From: Actinostola sp. cb2023
Taxonomy: Eukaryota > Cnidaria > Anthozoa > Actiniaria > Actinostolidae
Assembly (NCBI GenBank): GCA_033675265.1
Contig: JAUJYZ010001085.1
Location: 65,001 to 129,000 of the forward strand
Direction: 5' to 3'
Length of the DNA stretch: 64,000 nt
Shown: positions 1 through 10,969 of the stretch, piece after piece
How positions within the stretch are numbered: the first letter of the stretch is position 1
How the letters are laid out: the number at the start of each line of letters is the position of its first letter
Made by a program: the position numbers and the translations under genes
Notes under the pieces: model-generated
The model's input: only the letters and a program-made list of their open reading frames with translations
What the model was told of the DNA's origin: nothing
The model's database searches: none

Positions 1-777
1 ATCCAGACGAGAACAAAGCCAATGACCAAAGCCATCAAAGACCTTGTCAGATGAACCTCTTCCAAGGTAATGGATGAACTTCTTCTAGAAAAGGCGTTTC
101 CATGAAGGGTTGATGCTACCGTGGCATTGTGGTTCTTTACACATTCGTAGATCTTTCGGTAGCAGAAAGCTGCCAAAGTCGCTGGGAATATTGCAAAGCA
201 AAGTTGATACGTTCCAGCAGAGACTCGGTTTGCTATCTTATTCACAAACACTGGAAAGTACATATATCTTCCCGGATAAAAGTCGAACGTGACAATACCA
301 GTTACGTATTGTGCTGCAACAAGACACAAGGTAGAGATCCAGCATACAACTAGCATCCGTATCGCGAATTTGGGCTTGAAATACTTCCTGTACTTGGAAG
401 GTTTGACGACGCAGAAATATCTGTTTATTGCTATCAAGGATGTCGTTTGGAGGGAGCCAAACACCATTTCTGTAAAGATCCACATAATGGCCTCACCAAC
501 CGAGCGACCAAGGACATCACGACCACAAGCAGCTCCAGCAATCATTATAGGCATAACTACGAGACATTGCCACGTCAGAAATGGCAAGGGTGATGACATA
601 GTAGCTGGTTACAGTACGAAGGCGTGGTGTCTTGTAAAACACGTACAAAACACAGGAATTGCCTACAAGAGCTGTTAGTGCTATGAGGACGAGGAGACCA
701 GTCTCAACGATGACTAGCGCCAGAGATCTGTGAGCCAGCTCGTAGGCAAGTTGTTTGGTGTACACTGGGTCGCTCAT
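1..777 (-). pseudogene. GPCR copy A, frameshifted, cut by window edge
   Basis: Rhodopsin-class receptor copy reading leftward from an ATG at 775-777 (protein begins MSDPVYTK). It matches intact copy B (2098-3105) through TM1 and most of TM2. Near base 562 two bases present in copy B are missing, so the frame is lost just after the TM2 motif AISDVAMS. The original frame resumes in the alignment as far as base 1, which corresponds to about 2327 of copy B, so the C-terminal end lies outside the window. The second-loop cysteine found in B and E is serine here, as in copy C. It is probably a pseudogene, but a 2-bp assembly error cannot be excluded. Confidence 0.8.
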
Positions 778-1181
778 TTCAAGAGATGGCTGGAGTTGCT
801 TGACGGAATTGTATTGAAGAAACTTCTGTATATAGAATAACTTGTGTGGTCTGTGGGCCAGCTCATAGCCAAGCTGTTTGGTGTGTGTTCTGGGTCGTAC
901 ACTTTTAGAGTCACTCTAATTTGATCCTATGTTAACTGATTGATGTCGTAGTAATTCGGTCGTAATGCTATTGATGCTTGAAATGAAGTGGAACGAAATG
1001 AGATATGAGCCTTAATAGACCCAATAAATGGATGCATAAAACAACTAAGGGACATATGTTTTAGTATGTTCCAGTTATTAAAACTCAAATGATTAATTCT
1101 CTCTGCAGGTCAATAATCAAATTAACCTTTCTAATAATATTCAAAAGAAATATCGATTCTGATTGACTGTAAGACTAAACG

Positions 1182-1403
1182 CTAATTTGCACTCCTGTAC
1201 AATTGCAAGGTAATTATAGCATTGCGGTGCAAACTACAAACGTTTTCAAGAATATTACACTCATGTAATGATTCGCAGGAACACTGATTAAATTCAGAAA
1301 TACAATTATTTGTTGTATGACAAGCTGATTTGCATCTGCAAACCAATGTTTTACTCCAGACAAATACATCCATAAACAATGGCGGACGTACATTTACCCA
1401 CAA
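1182..1403 (-). other. 73-codon conserved ORF 3' of GPCR unit
   Basis: Short cysteine-rich open frame (begins MWVNVRPPLFMD, contains CRCKSACH) lying downstream of GPCR copy B in the same orientation. The same frame recurs 3' of copies C (3536-3757) and E (9927-10148) with substitutions but no stop. The underlying DNA resembles a dispersed sequence at about 33389 and 49948, so it may be transcribed flank or repeat rather than protein. No family is recognised. Confidence 0.25.
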
Positions 1404-2097
1404 TCCTGTGCAAACCTAATCAGAAATCCCATCTCCAATTTTCATAAATAAAGTAGGTAACAGCCTCATGCATGGTTAGAAGTTTTAGCGTCCCAAAACA
1501 CTCGTCCTGATGTTACTGTAGGGTATAACTGGAAAGTATTACCCATAATGGGTATAACTATAATATATAATACATTTACAATCCACCGAATGTTTTTACA
1601 ATCCATTCCATTCAATTAGCCACTAACAAAACGAGTAGGAGACTGGGACCTAGTCCGTAAAATTAATTAAATAAGAAACTAGCAAAAGTGGGCATCATTT
1701 TCTGAGAGAGCAGGTCAAACTTAGCTAGTCTGCAAAGTTTGGTGAACTTCGGCTTAATATTCACGATGCTAGAGAGCATCAAAGATGTCTATTTTCCCAT
1801 ACAAACTCTGTAAATTTTTGTCGTTGTCCATCCGAACCATACATTCACTGTAAAATTTTGGATGGACAATACAATTTAAAAAGCTTATAATTCTGACAAA
1901 ATTCGCTCAAATCACATCAAACTTTGCACAGATACTAATTTCAACATGCTGTTTCATGTCATCAACTTAATTTCGTAAATGCATTAATTCTAATAAACTC
2001 GTTCCCAGTCCCCTGCTCGTTTTGTTAATGGCTAATGTCATGGAATTATTTTTACAGTTCATTACAATCTGTCACCTTTCTCTGACCTGAACAGTGT

Positions 2098-3105
2098 TTA
2101 TTTTATTCTAGAAGAACTGATGTTAGTATTGTTCTCATTCTCCAAAATGGCGACTGAATTGGTTGGGCGCAGCAACTCCAACATGCGGTTTCTAAATGGT
2201 TTGTTGAAGATGTTGTACAAAATAGGGTTAATGACGCTACTGGCACACGTAGTGTACATTAAGATTATTTCCAGAGACCTTGGTAAATTCATGTATGCAG
2301 CAAGCTGAAACAGAATGGAATTGGGGATCCAGACGAGAACAAAACCAATGACCAAAGCCATCAAAGACCTTGTCAGATGAACCTCTTCCAAGGTAATGGA
2401 TGAACTTCTTCTAGAAAAGGCGTTTCCATGAAGGGTTGATGCTACCGTGGCATTGTGGTTCTTTACACATTCGTAGATCTTTCGGTAGCAGAAAGCTGCC
2501 AAAGTCGCTGGGAATATTGCAAAGCAAAGTTGATACGTTCCAGCACATACTCGGTTTGCTATCTTATTCACAAACACTGGAAAGTACATATATCTTCCCG
2601 GATAAAAGTCGAACGTGACAATACCAGTTACGTATTGTGCTGCAACAAGACACAAGGTAGAGATCCAGCATACAACTAGCATCAGTATCGCGAATTTGGG
2701 CTTGAAATACTTCCTGTACTTGGAAGGTTTGACGGCGCAGAAATATCTGTTTATTGCTATCAAGGATGTCGTTTGGAGGGAGACAAACACCATTTCTGTA
2801 AAGATCCACATAATGGCCTCACCAACCGAGCGACCAAGGACATCACGACCACAAGCAGCTCCAGCAATCATTATAGGCATAACTACGACAGACATTGCCA
2901 CGTCAGAAATGGCAAGGGTGATGACATAGTAACTGGTTACAGTACGAAGGCGTGGTGTCTTGTAAAACACGTATAAAACACAGGAATTGCCTACAAGAGC
3001 TGTTAGTGCTATGAGGACGAGGAGACCAGTCTCAACGATGACTAGCGCCAGCGATCTGTGAGCCAGCTCGTAGGCAAGTTGTTTGGTGTACACTGGGTCG
3101 CTCAT
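2098..3105 (-). CDS. class A GPCR, copy B (intact, 335 aa)
   Basis: Single-exon rhodopsin-family G-protein-coupled receptor of the plasma membrane; the ligand is unknown. Seven hydrophobic segments are visible. Landmarks are GN at 39-40 (TM1), D68 in TM2, NRY at 119-121 ending TM3 (in place of DRY), W147 in TM4, P199 in TM5, VWIP at 258-261 in TM6 (in place of CWxP), and NPILY at 293-297 in TM7. The third loop carries a basic/serine stretch, SRRSSS, at 231-236. Position 287, where opsins bear the retinal lysine, is Cys, so it is not an opsin. Position 95, where the TM3 disulphide cysteine is expected, is Gly. NRY suggests melatonin-receptor-like cnidarian receptors, but subfamily assignment is weak. 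The start is the only in-frame ATG shared by copies A, B, C and E. It belongs to a tandem array with A, C and D. Confidence 0.9.
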   Translation of the reverse strand: MSDPVYTKQLAYELAHRSLALVIVETGLLVLIALTALVGNSCVLYVFYKTPRLRTVTSYYVITLAISDVAMSVVVMPIMIAGAACGRDVLGRSVGEAIMWIFTEMVFVSLQTTSLIAINRYFCAVKPSKYRKYFKPKFAILMLVVCWISTLCLVAAQYVTGIVTFDFYPGRYMYFPVFVNKIANRVCAGTYQLCFAIFPATLAAFCYRKIYECVKNHNATVASTLHGNAFSRRSSSITLEEVHLTRSLMALVIGFVLVWIPNSILFQLAAYMNLPRSLEIILMYTTCASSVINPILYNIFNKPFRNRMLELLRPTNSVAILENENNTNISSSRIK

Positions 3106-3535
3106 TTGAAGAGATGGCTGGAGTTGCTTGACGGAATTGTATTGAAGAAACTTCTGTATATAGAATAACTTGTGTGGTCTGTGTGCCAGCTCATAGCCAA
3201 GCTGTTTGGTGTGTGTTCTGGGTCGTACACTTTTAGAGTCACTCTAATTTGAGCCTATGTTAACTGATTGATGTCGTAGTAATTCGGTCGCAATGCTATT
3301 GATGCTTGAAATGAAGTGGAACGAAATGAGATATGAGCCTTAATAGACCCAATAAACGGAAAAATAAAACAACTAAGGGACAGATGTTTTAGTATGTTGC
3401 AGTTATTAAAATTCAAATGATTAATTCTCTCTGCAGGTCAATAATCAAATTAACCTTTCTAATAATATTCAAAAAAAATATCGATTCTCATTAGCTGTAA
3501 GATTAAACGCTAATTTTAAACGCTAATTTTAAACG

Positions 3536-3757
3536 CTAATTTGCACTCCTGTTCAATTGCAAGGTAATTATAGCATTGCGGTGCAAACTACAAACGTTTT
3601 CAAGAATATTACACCAATTTAATGAATCGCAGAAACACTGATTAAATTCAGAAATACAATTATTTGTTGTATGACAAGCTGATTTGCATCTGCAAACCAA
3701 TGTTTTACTCCAGACAAATACATCCATAAACAATGGCGGACGTACATTTACCCACAA
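3536..3757 (-). other. 73-codon conserved ORF, second copy
   Basis: Counterpart of the 1182-1403 frame, 3' of GPCR copy C and in the same orientation. It differs by several residues (for example CFCDSLNWC against CSCESLHEC) while staying open. It may be a real small peptide, or simply duplicated flanking DNA. Confidence 0.25.
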
Positions 3758-4084
3758 TCCAGTGCAAACCTAATCAGAACTCACATCTCCAATTTTCATA
3801 TACCGCATTATTACTATATTAAGTAGGTAGCAGCCTTAAGGTTAGACATTTCAACGTCCCAAAACACTCGTCCTGATGTTACTATAAGGGATGACTGGAC
3901 AGAGATAACTGCCTATAAAGGGCAGCGAATACATTATGTACGGCCCTGACGCTTCGCTTCGACGGCAATAATACCTTTACAATCCACCGAATCGAATTGT
4001 TTTTACAATCCATTCCATTCAATGTCATGTAATTATTTTTACAGTTCATTACAATCTGTCACCTTTCTCTGACCTGAACAGTGT

Positions 4085-5101
4085 TTATTTTATTCTAGAA
4101 GAACTGATGTTAGTATTGTTCTCATTCTCCAAAATGGCGACTGAATTGGTTGGGCGCAGCAACTCCAACATGCGGTTTCTAAATGGTTTGTTGAAGATGT
4201 TGTACAAAATAGGGTTAATGACGCTACCGGCACACGTAGTGTACATTAAGATGATTTCCAGAGACCTTGGTAAATTCATGTATGCAGCAAGCTGAAACAG
4301 AATGGAATTGGCATGGGGATCCAGACGAGAACAAAGCCAATGACCAAAGCCATCAAAGGCCTTGTTAGATGAACCTCTTCCATGGTAATGGATGAACTTC
4401 TTCTAGAAAAGGTGTTTCCATGAAGGGTTGATGCTACCGTGGCATTGTGGTTCTTTACACATTCGTAGATCTTTCTGTAGCAGAAAGCTGCCAAAGTCGC
4501 TGGGAATATTGCAAAGCAAAGTTGATACGTTCCAGCAGAGACTCGGTTTGCTATCTTATTCACAAACACTGGAAAGTACATATATCTTCCCGGATAAAAG
4601 TCGAACGTGACAATACCAGTTACGTATTGTGCTGCAACAAGACACAAGGTAGAGATCCAGCATACAACTCAGTAGCATCAGTATCGCGAATTTGGGCTTG
4701 AAATACTTCCTGTACTTGGAAGGTTTGACGACGCAGAAATATCTGTTTATTGCTATCAAGGATGTCGTTTGGAGGGAGCCAAACACCATTTCTGTAAAGA
4801 TCCACATAATGGCCTCACCAACCGACGGACCAAGGACATCACGACCACAAGCAGCTCCAACAATCATTATAGGCATAACTACGACAGACATTGCCACGTC
4901 AGAAATGGCAAGGGTGATGACATAGTAACTGGTTACAGTACGAAGGCGTGGTGTCTTGTAAAACACGTACAAAACACAGGAATTGCCTACAAGAGCTGTT
5001 AGTGCTATGAGGACGAGGAGACCAGTCTCAACGATGACTAGCGCCAGCGATCTGTGAGCCAGCTCGTAGGCAAGTTGTTTGGTGTACACTGGGTCGCTCA
5101 T
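4085..5101 (-). pseudogene. GPCR copy C, two 4-bp insertions
   Basis: Full-length relative of copy B starting at ATG 5099-5101 and ending at 4085. Relative to B it has a 4-bp insertion near 4667-4671 (between TM4 residues) and another near 4311-4315 (within TM6, after VWIP). Each shifts the frame, so three overlapping frames are needed to recover the protein. NRYF, NPILYN and the N-terminus MSDPVYTK are retained. The insertions are clean and short, which fits either a young pseudogene or unpolished long-read errors. Confidence 0.8.
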
Positions 5102-5204
5102 TTGAAGAGATGGCTGGAGTTGCTTGACGGAATTGTATTGAAGAAACTTCTGTATATAGAATAACTTGTGTGGTCTGTGGGCCAGCTCATAGCCAAGCTG
5201 TTTG

Positions 5205-7059
5205 GTGTGTGTTCTGGGTCGTACACTTTTAGAGTCACTCTAATTTGTATATCTAATTTGAGCCTATGTTAACTGATTGATGTCGTAGTAATTCGGTCGC
5301 AATGCTATTGATGCTTGAAATGAATTGAAACGAAATGAGATATGAGCCTTAATAGACCCAATAAACGGAAAAATAAAACAACTAAGGGACAGATGTTTTA
5401 GTATGTTCCAGTTATTAAAATTCAAATGATTAATTCTCTCTGCAGGTCAATAATCAAATTAACCTTTCTAATAATATTCAAAAAAAAATATCGATTCTGA
5501 TTGACTGTAAGACTAAACGCTAATTTTCACTCCTGTACAATTGCAAGGTAATTATAGCATTGCGGTGCAAACTACAAACGTTTTCAAGAATATTACACCG
5601 ATGTAATGAATCGCAGAAACACTGATTAAATTCAGAAATTCTTCGTTTGCACTTGACGTCACTTCCCCTTGAGAATTAATTAGAAAAATTCTAAAATTTA
5701 GTTATGAATCCTATCAACTTGATTCTTGGCGGTGTTTCAGAGAATTGTGATATGAATTATTGTAGAAAGTTTCAGATCGGCTCGATGTTTTGTGGCCAAG
5801 TTTTCGAAGTTTGAATTGTGTCACGCAACTCTTACCAAACGCTAGTCACGTCTCTGAAAAGTCGTGGAAAACAACAAATTTGTACCAAATTAAATGTGTT
5901 TAGTTTTATACATGTTTAGAAGTTCTATTTATAGTGAAATTAAGTGATGTATATCAACTCTAAGCTTGAATTTATTTTTTGAAATCTTGGCCGCCATGTT
6001 GGAAGACATCCAGTTGTCTTCCAACATGGCGCCGCCATACAAACACACTGGAATATTTTGAAATTCGTTCGCCCATAGCTCGGTAAAGAAATGCTCTTTT
6101 CCTCCAAAATTTGGCCCAGAGGTGTTATTTTGTGTGTGTTCTGGGTCGTACACTTTTAGAGTCACTCTAATTTGTATATCTAATTTGAGCCTATGTTAAC
6201 TGATTGATGTCGTAGTAATTCGGTCGCAATGCTATTGATGCTTGAAATGAATTGAAACGAAATGAGATATGAGCCTTAATAGACCCAATAAACGGAAAAA
6301 TAAAACAACTAAGGGACAGATGTTTTAGTATGTTCCAGTTATTAAAATTCAAATGATTAATTCTCTCTGCAGGTCAATAATCAAATTAACCTTTCTAATA
6401 ATATTCAAAAAAAAATATCGATTCTGATTGACTGTAAGACTAAACGCTAATTTTCACTCCTGTACAATTGCAAGGTAATTATAGCATTGCGGTGCAAACT
6501 ACAAACGTTTTCAAGAATATTACACCGATGTAATGAATCGCAGAAACACTGATTAAATTCAGAAATTCTTCGTTTGCACTTGACGTCACTTCCCCTTGAG
6601 AATTAATTAGAAAAATTCTAAAATTTAGTTATGAATCCTATCAACTTGATTCTTGGCGGTGTTTCAGAGAATTGTGATATGAATTATTGTAGAAAGTTTC
6701 AGATCGGCTCGATCTTTTGTGGCCAAGTTTTCGAAGTTTGAATTGTGTCACGCAACTCTTACCAAACGCTAGTCACGTCTCTGAAAAGTCGTGGAAAACA
6801 ACAAATTTGTACCAAATTAAATGTGTTTAGTTTTATACATGTTTAGAAGTTCTATTTATAGTGAAATTAAGTGATGTATATCAACTCTAAGCTTGAATTT
6901 ATTTTTTGAAATCTTGGCCGCCATGTTGGAAGACATCCAGTTGTCTTCCAACATGGCGCCGCCATACAAACACACTGGAATATTTTGAAATTCGTTCGCC
7001 CATAGCTCGGTAAAGAAATGCTCTTTTCCTCCAAAATTTGGCCCAGAGGTGTTATTTTG
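5205..7059. repeat. 927-bp direct tandem duplication
   Basis: Bases 5205-6131 are repeated almost exactly as 6132-7059, starting from gtgtgtgttctgggtc. The unit contains the GPCR 5' flank plus the left part of a TIR element. Each unit has a perfect 16-bp hairpin with a 6-nt loop (5993-6030 and 6920-6957), built on gccatgttggaagaca and its complement. Divergence between the units is very low (for example one base near 6714), so the duplication is recent. Confidence 0.9.
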
Positions 7060-7188
7060 ATAGCTCTACAAGCTCATAAGGTTTTTATTTTATTTGGTAA
7101 AGGAAATAATATTTCGAAATTTGAGAACAGCCGTATAAATTAAAATCGACTCGTAATCCGCCAAATACCACGTGGTTGCAAACGAAGA
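6567..7188. mobile_element. ~620-bp TIR DNA element in GPCR flank
   Basis: This sequence is absent from the matching position of the copy B/C flank (about 3650). It begins TCTTCGTTTGCA and ends with its inverse TGCAAACGAAGA. The flanks are consistent with a short AT target duplication. The 5' part is also present at 5640-6131, because the 927-bp duplication broke inside the first element copy. No transposase frame is seen, so it is non-autonomous. Confidence 0.6.
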
Positions 7189-7568
7189 ATACAATTATTT
7201 GTTGTATGACAAGCTGATTTGCATCTGCAAACCAATGTTTTACTCCAGACAAATACATCCATAAACAATGGCGGACGTACATTTATCCACAATCCTGTGC
7301 AAACCTAATCAGGACTCACATCTCCAATTTTCATAAATAAAGTAGGTAACAGCCTCATGCATGGTTAGAAATTTTAGCGTCCCAAAACACTCGTCCTGGT
7401 GTAACTGTAAGGACTGGACAGTATTATCCATAAAGGGTATAACTATAATATATAATACATTTACAATCCACCGAATCGAATGTTTTTTACAATCCATTCC
7501 ATTCAATGTCATGGAATTATTTTTACAGTTCATTACAATCTGTCACCTTTCTCTGACCTGAACAGTGT

Positions 7569-7938
7569 TTATTTTATTCTAGAAGAACTGATGTTAGTAT
7601 TTTTCTCATTTTCCAAAATGGCGACTGAATTGGTTGGGCGCAGCAACTCCAACACGCGGTTTCTAAATGGTTTGTTGAAGATGTTGTACAAAATAGGGTT
7701 AATGACGCTACTGGCACACGTAGTGTACATTAAGATTATTTCCAGAGACCTTGGTAAATTCATGTATGCAGCAAGCTGAAACAGAATGGAATTGGGGATC
7801 CAGACGAGAACAAAGCCAATGACCAAAGCCATCAAAGACCTTGTTAGATGAACCTCTTCCATGGTAATGGATGAACTTAAAGGTGTTTCCATGAAGGGTT
7901 GATGCTACCGTGGCATTGTGCCGGTTCTTTACACATTC
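7569..7938 (-). pseudogene. GPCR copy D, C-terminal fragment
   Basis: Matches copy B from about TM5/ICL3 to the stop (TM6 VWIP and TM7 NPILYN present). A 9-bp deletion in the SRRSS region and a 3-bp insertion near 7921 are visible. Similarity ends abruptly at about 7938, where unrelated sequence begins. No start or TM1-TM5 remains, so it is a truncated gene at the edge of the minus-strand array. The next copy (E) is inverted. Confidence 0.85.
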
Positions 7939-7998
7939 CCCGAGCGGGCAAAACGTTGTTACAATGCATTTGAAACCATAATGTTTCTGAATTCGACG

Positions 7999-8222
7999 AA
8001 ATTAACGAGTAAAAAACAATAGAATGTCAAAGACTCCGAGATTCCGTTAAGTTAGGCAAGGGTCCGTGCACGGTTTGGCAAATTTCATTGTCCTTCTTCC
8101 GAAAATTATGAAATTAACGAGTAAGAAACAATAGAATGTCAAAGACTCCGAGATTCCGTTAAGTTAGGCAAGGTTCCGTGCACGGTTTGGCAAATTTCAT
8201 TGTCCTTCTTCCGAAAATTATG
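7999..8222. repeat. 112-bp direct repeat, two units
   Basis: Units at 7999-8110 and 8111-8222 share gaaattaacgagta through gaaaattatg with only scattered differences. The repeat sits between the truncated copy D breakpoint and intact copy E. Confidence 0.85.
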
Positions 8223-8526
8223 CGAGAAAATGCGAGAAAAGCATGCAGGTGTGTCTGTGGTATAGAACAATCAGGAAGCCCCACCAACGGGCCAGTGTGC
8301 GTGACGTACAACTCCCATTTCCCCACTACTAATCACTATCGAAGAAACTGATACAAACAAATAATGAATAATTGGAACAAAAGAGCAATTATCATGCAAC
8401 TTCCACCTCCTATTAAGCTCCACAGTGCATCCAATAGCAATTTAAATATCTTCATCCTGTCTCTCGACGATCTCTCTACACCTGCTGCATGTCTAGCATT
8501 TCAAATTAAAGTGCTTTTATTTTTTA

Positions 8527-8590
8527 GCTAAAGGTATACGACCCAGAACACACACCAAACAGCTTGGCTACGAGCTGGCCCACAAGTTAT
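8527..8590 (+). repeat. degenerate duplicate of the GPCR N-terminal codons
   Basis: The stretch encoding a YDPEHTPNSLATSW-like peptide closely resembles the first codons of the receptor itself (SDPVYTKQLAYELAH) about 110 bp downstream. The same duplicate lies upstream of copies A (841-905), B (3167-3232) and C (5163-5226). It is an old internal duplication of the 5' coding end. No in-frame ATG links it to the receptor. Confidence 0.65.
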
Positions 8591-8644
8591 TCTACAAACT
8601 TTCCGGCTTCAATTCAATTCAAGCAACTCCAGCCATCTCTTGAA

Positions 8645-9649
8645 ATGAGCGACCCAGTGTACACCAAACAACTTGCCTACGAGCTGGCTCACAGATCTCT
8701 GGCGTTAGTAGTCGTTGAGACTGGCCTCCTCGTCCTTATAGCAGTAACAGCTCTTGTAGGCAATTCCTGTGTTTTGTACGTGTTTTACAAGACACCACGC
8801 CTTCGTACTGTAACCAGCTACTATGTCATCACCCTTGCCATTTCTGACGTGGCAATGTCTGTCGTAGTTATGCCTATAATGATTGTTGGAGCTGCTTGTG
8901 GTCGCGATGTCTTTGGTGCCTCGGTTGGTGAGGCCATTATGTGGATCTTTACAGAAATGGTGTTTGGCTCCCTCCAAACGACATCCTTGATAGCAATAAA
9001 CAGATATTTCTGCGTCGTCAAACCGTCCAAGTACAGGAAGTATTTCAAGCCCAAATTCGCGATACTGATGCTAGTTGTATGCTGGATCTCTACCTTGTGT
9101 CTTGTTGCAGCACAATACGTAACTGGTATTGTCACGTTCGACTTTTATCCGGGAAGATATATGTACTTTCCAGTGTTTGTGAATAAGATAGCAAACCGAG
9201 TATGTGCTGGAACGTATCAACTTTGCTTTGCAATATTCCCAGCGACTTTGGCAGCTTTCTGCTACCGAAAGATCTACGAATGTGTAAAGAACCACAATGC
9301 CACGGTAGCATCAACCCTTCATGGAAACGCCTTTTCTAGAAGAAGTTCATCCATTACCTTGGAAGAGGTTCATCTGACAAAGTCTTTGATGGCTTTGGTC
9401 ATTGGCTTTGTTCTCGTCTGGATCCCCAATTCCATTCTGTTTCAGCTTGCTGCATACATGAATTTACCAAGGTCTCTGGAAATCATCTTAATGTACACTA
9501 CGTGTGCCAGTAGCGTCATTAACCCTATTTTGTACAACAACTTCAACAAACCATTTAGAAACCGCGTGTTGGAGTTGCTGCGCCCAACCAATTCAATCGC
9601 CATTTTGGAAAATGAGAAAATTACTAACATCAGTTCTTCTAGAATATAA
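8645..9649 (+). CDS. class A GPCR, copy E (intact, 334 aa, inverted)
   Basis: Plus-strand paralogue of copy B, single exon, complete from ATG 8645 (MSDPVYTK) to a stop at 9647-9649. It shows the same landmarks: D68 in TM2, NRY ending TM3, VWIP in TM6 and NPILYN ending TM7. It lacks the TM3 disulphide cysteine and keeps the second-loop cysteine (RVCAGTYQ). An upstream in-frame extension exists from 8564 but has no ATG, and the homologous start in all other copies is 8645. Its 3' flank (9650-10440) is the reverse complement of the flanks of the minus-strand copies, so the whole unit was inverted, not just the coding region. Ligand and exact subfamily are unknown. Confidence 0.9.
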   Translation: MSDPVYTKQLAYELAHRSLALVVVETGLLVLIAVTALVGNSCVLYVFYKTPRLRTVTSYYVITLAISDVAMSVVVMPIMIVGAACGRDVFGASVGEAIMWIFTEMVFGSLQTTSLIAINRYFCVVKPSKYRKYFKPKFAILMLVVCWISTLCLVAAQYVTGIVTFDFYPGRYMYFPVFVNKIANRVCAGTYQLCFAIFPATLAAFCYRKIYECVKNHNATVASTLHGNAFSRRSSSITLEEVHLTKSLMALVIGFVLVWIPNSILFQLAAYMNLPRSLEIILMYTTCASSVINPILYNNFNKPFRNRVLELLRPTNSIAILENEKITNISSSRI

Positions 9650-9926
9650 AAACATTGTTCAGGTCAGAGAAAGGTGACGGATTGTAATGAACTCTAAAAA
9701 TAATTCCATGACATTGAAATGGGAATGGATTGTAAAAACATTCGATTCGGTGGATTGTAACTGTATTCGCTGCCCTTTATGGGTAATAACTGTCTAGTTA
9801 TCCCTTATAGTAACATCAGGACGAGTGTTTTGGGACGTTAAAATGTCTAACCATAAGGCTGCTACCTACTTAATAATGCGGTATATGAAAATTGGAGATG
9901 TGAGTTCTGATTAGGTTTGCACTGGA

Positions 9927-10148
9927 TTGTGGGTAAATGTACGTCCGCCATTGTTTATGGATGTATTTGTCTGGAGTAAAACATTGGTTTGCAGATGCAA
10001 ATCAGCTTGTCATACAACAAATAATTGTATTTCTGAATTTAATCAGTTTTTCTGCGAATCATTAAATGGGTGTAATATTCTTGAAAACGTTTGTAGTTTG
10101 CACCGCAATGCTATAATTACCTTGCAATTGAACTGGAGTGCAAATTAG
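9927..10148 (+). other. 73-codon conserved ORF, third copy
   Basis: Plus-strand counterpart of the 1182-1403 frame, 3' of GPCR copy E. It differs by a few residues (FFCESLNGC) and is still open. A truncated version lies at about 7189-7282 on the minus strand, next to the TIR element. Confidence 0.25.
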
Positions 10149-10439
10149 CGTTTACTTATAACTGCACTGTCTTATCAGAATCGATATATTTTTTTGAATA
10201 TTATTAGAAAGGTTAATTTGATTATTGACCTGCAGAGAAACTTAATTATTTGAGTTTTAATAACATACTAAAACATCTGTCCCTTAGTTGTTTTATGCAT
10301 CCGTTTATTGGGGACTATTAAGGCGCATATCTCATTTCTTGTTTGACTTCATTTCAAGCATCAATAGCATTGCGACCGAATTACTACGATGTCAATCAGT
10401 TAATAAAGGCTCAAATTTATTGAGCTATTGAGTTATTGT

Positions 10440-10969
10440 CACATATTTTCTCGCGCATAAGACGCACCTCACCTATTAGGTGTAACGGTTATTGTTATGG
10501 AAATTTTTTGACTAACGTAGCCCTATGGAAATACGCTGGACCTCGACGCCAGTGACCCGGGATTGACTCTCCGTGGACACAAACATTTTTATAACGCATC
10601 TTTTTTTTTACCGTTTTTTTCTTGTCTTTTTTTTCGTTGCAAAATGTCGAGATTAACGTTTGTATATTTTGAGGTTTTTTTTTTTTTAAAAAAAAATTTT
10701 AAATAATTATTAAGCCCATATTAACGCCCAGCATCACATATGTGTGATGTACTCAAGCAACTTCTTTGAAAAATTGAAACTTTCTCGATTCTTAAAACAC
10801 GGCTCTAAGGATGAGTTGATAATGTCAACTGGTAAGACCTTCAAGCTTTATAAAACATCCAAGCAACCGAGTAAAAGTCCCTATTTCGATAGAATACAAT
10901 CGTTTGTTTCATGGTAAAACCAAAATACTCGCCTCTCGCGCCATAGATCAACTCTGAAATCATTTAATA
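10440..10969. other. no gene recognised; T/A-rich spacer
   Basis: Contains T-runs (about 10600-10690) and nothing coding that I can support. Confidence 0.6.

Noticed and set aside
2098..9649. Opsin identity for the GPCRs
   Set aside because: The retinal-binding lysine position in TM7 is Cys in all copies.
10440..10570. tRNA or tRNA-derived SINE (gggattgactctcc)
   Set aside because: No matching A box or cloverleaf could be drawn.
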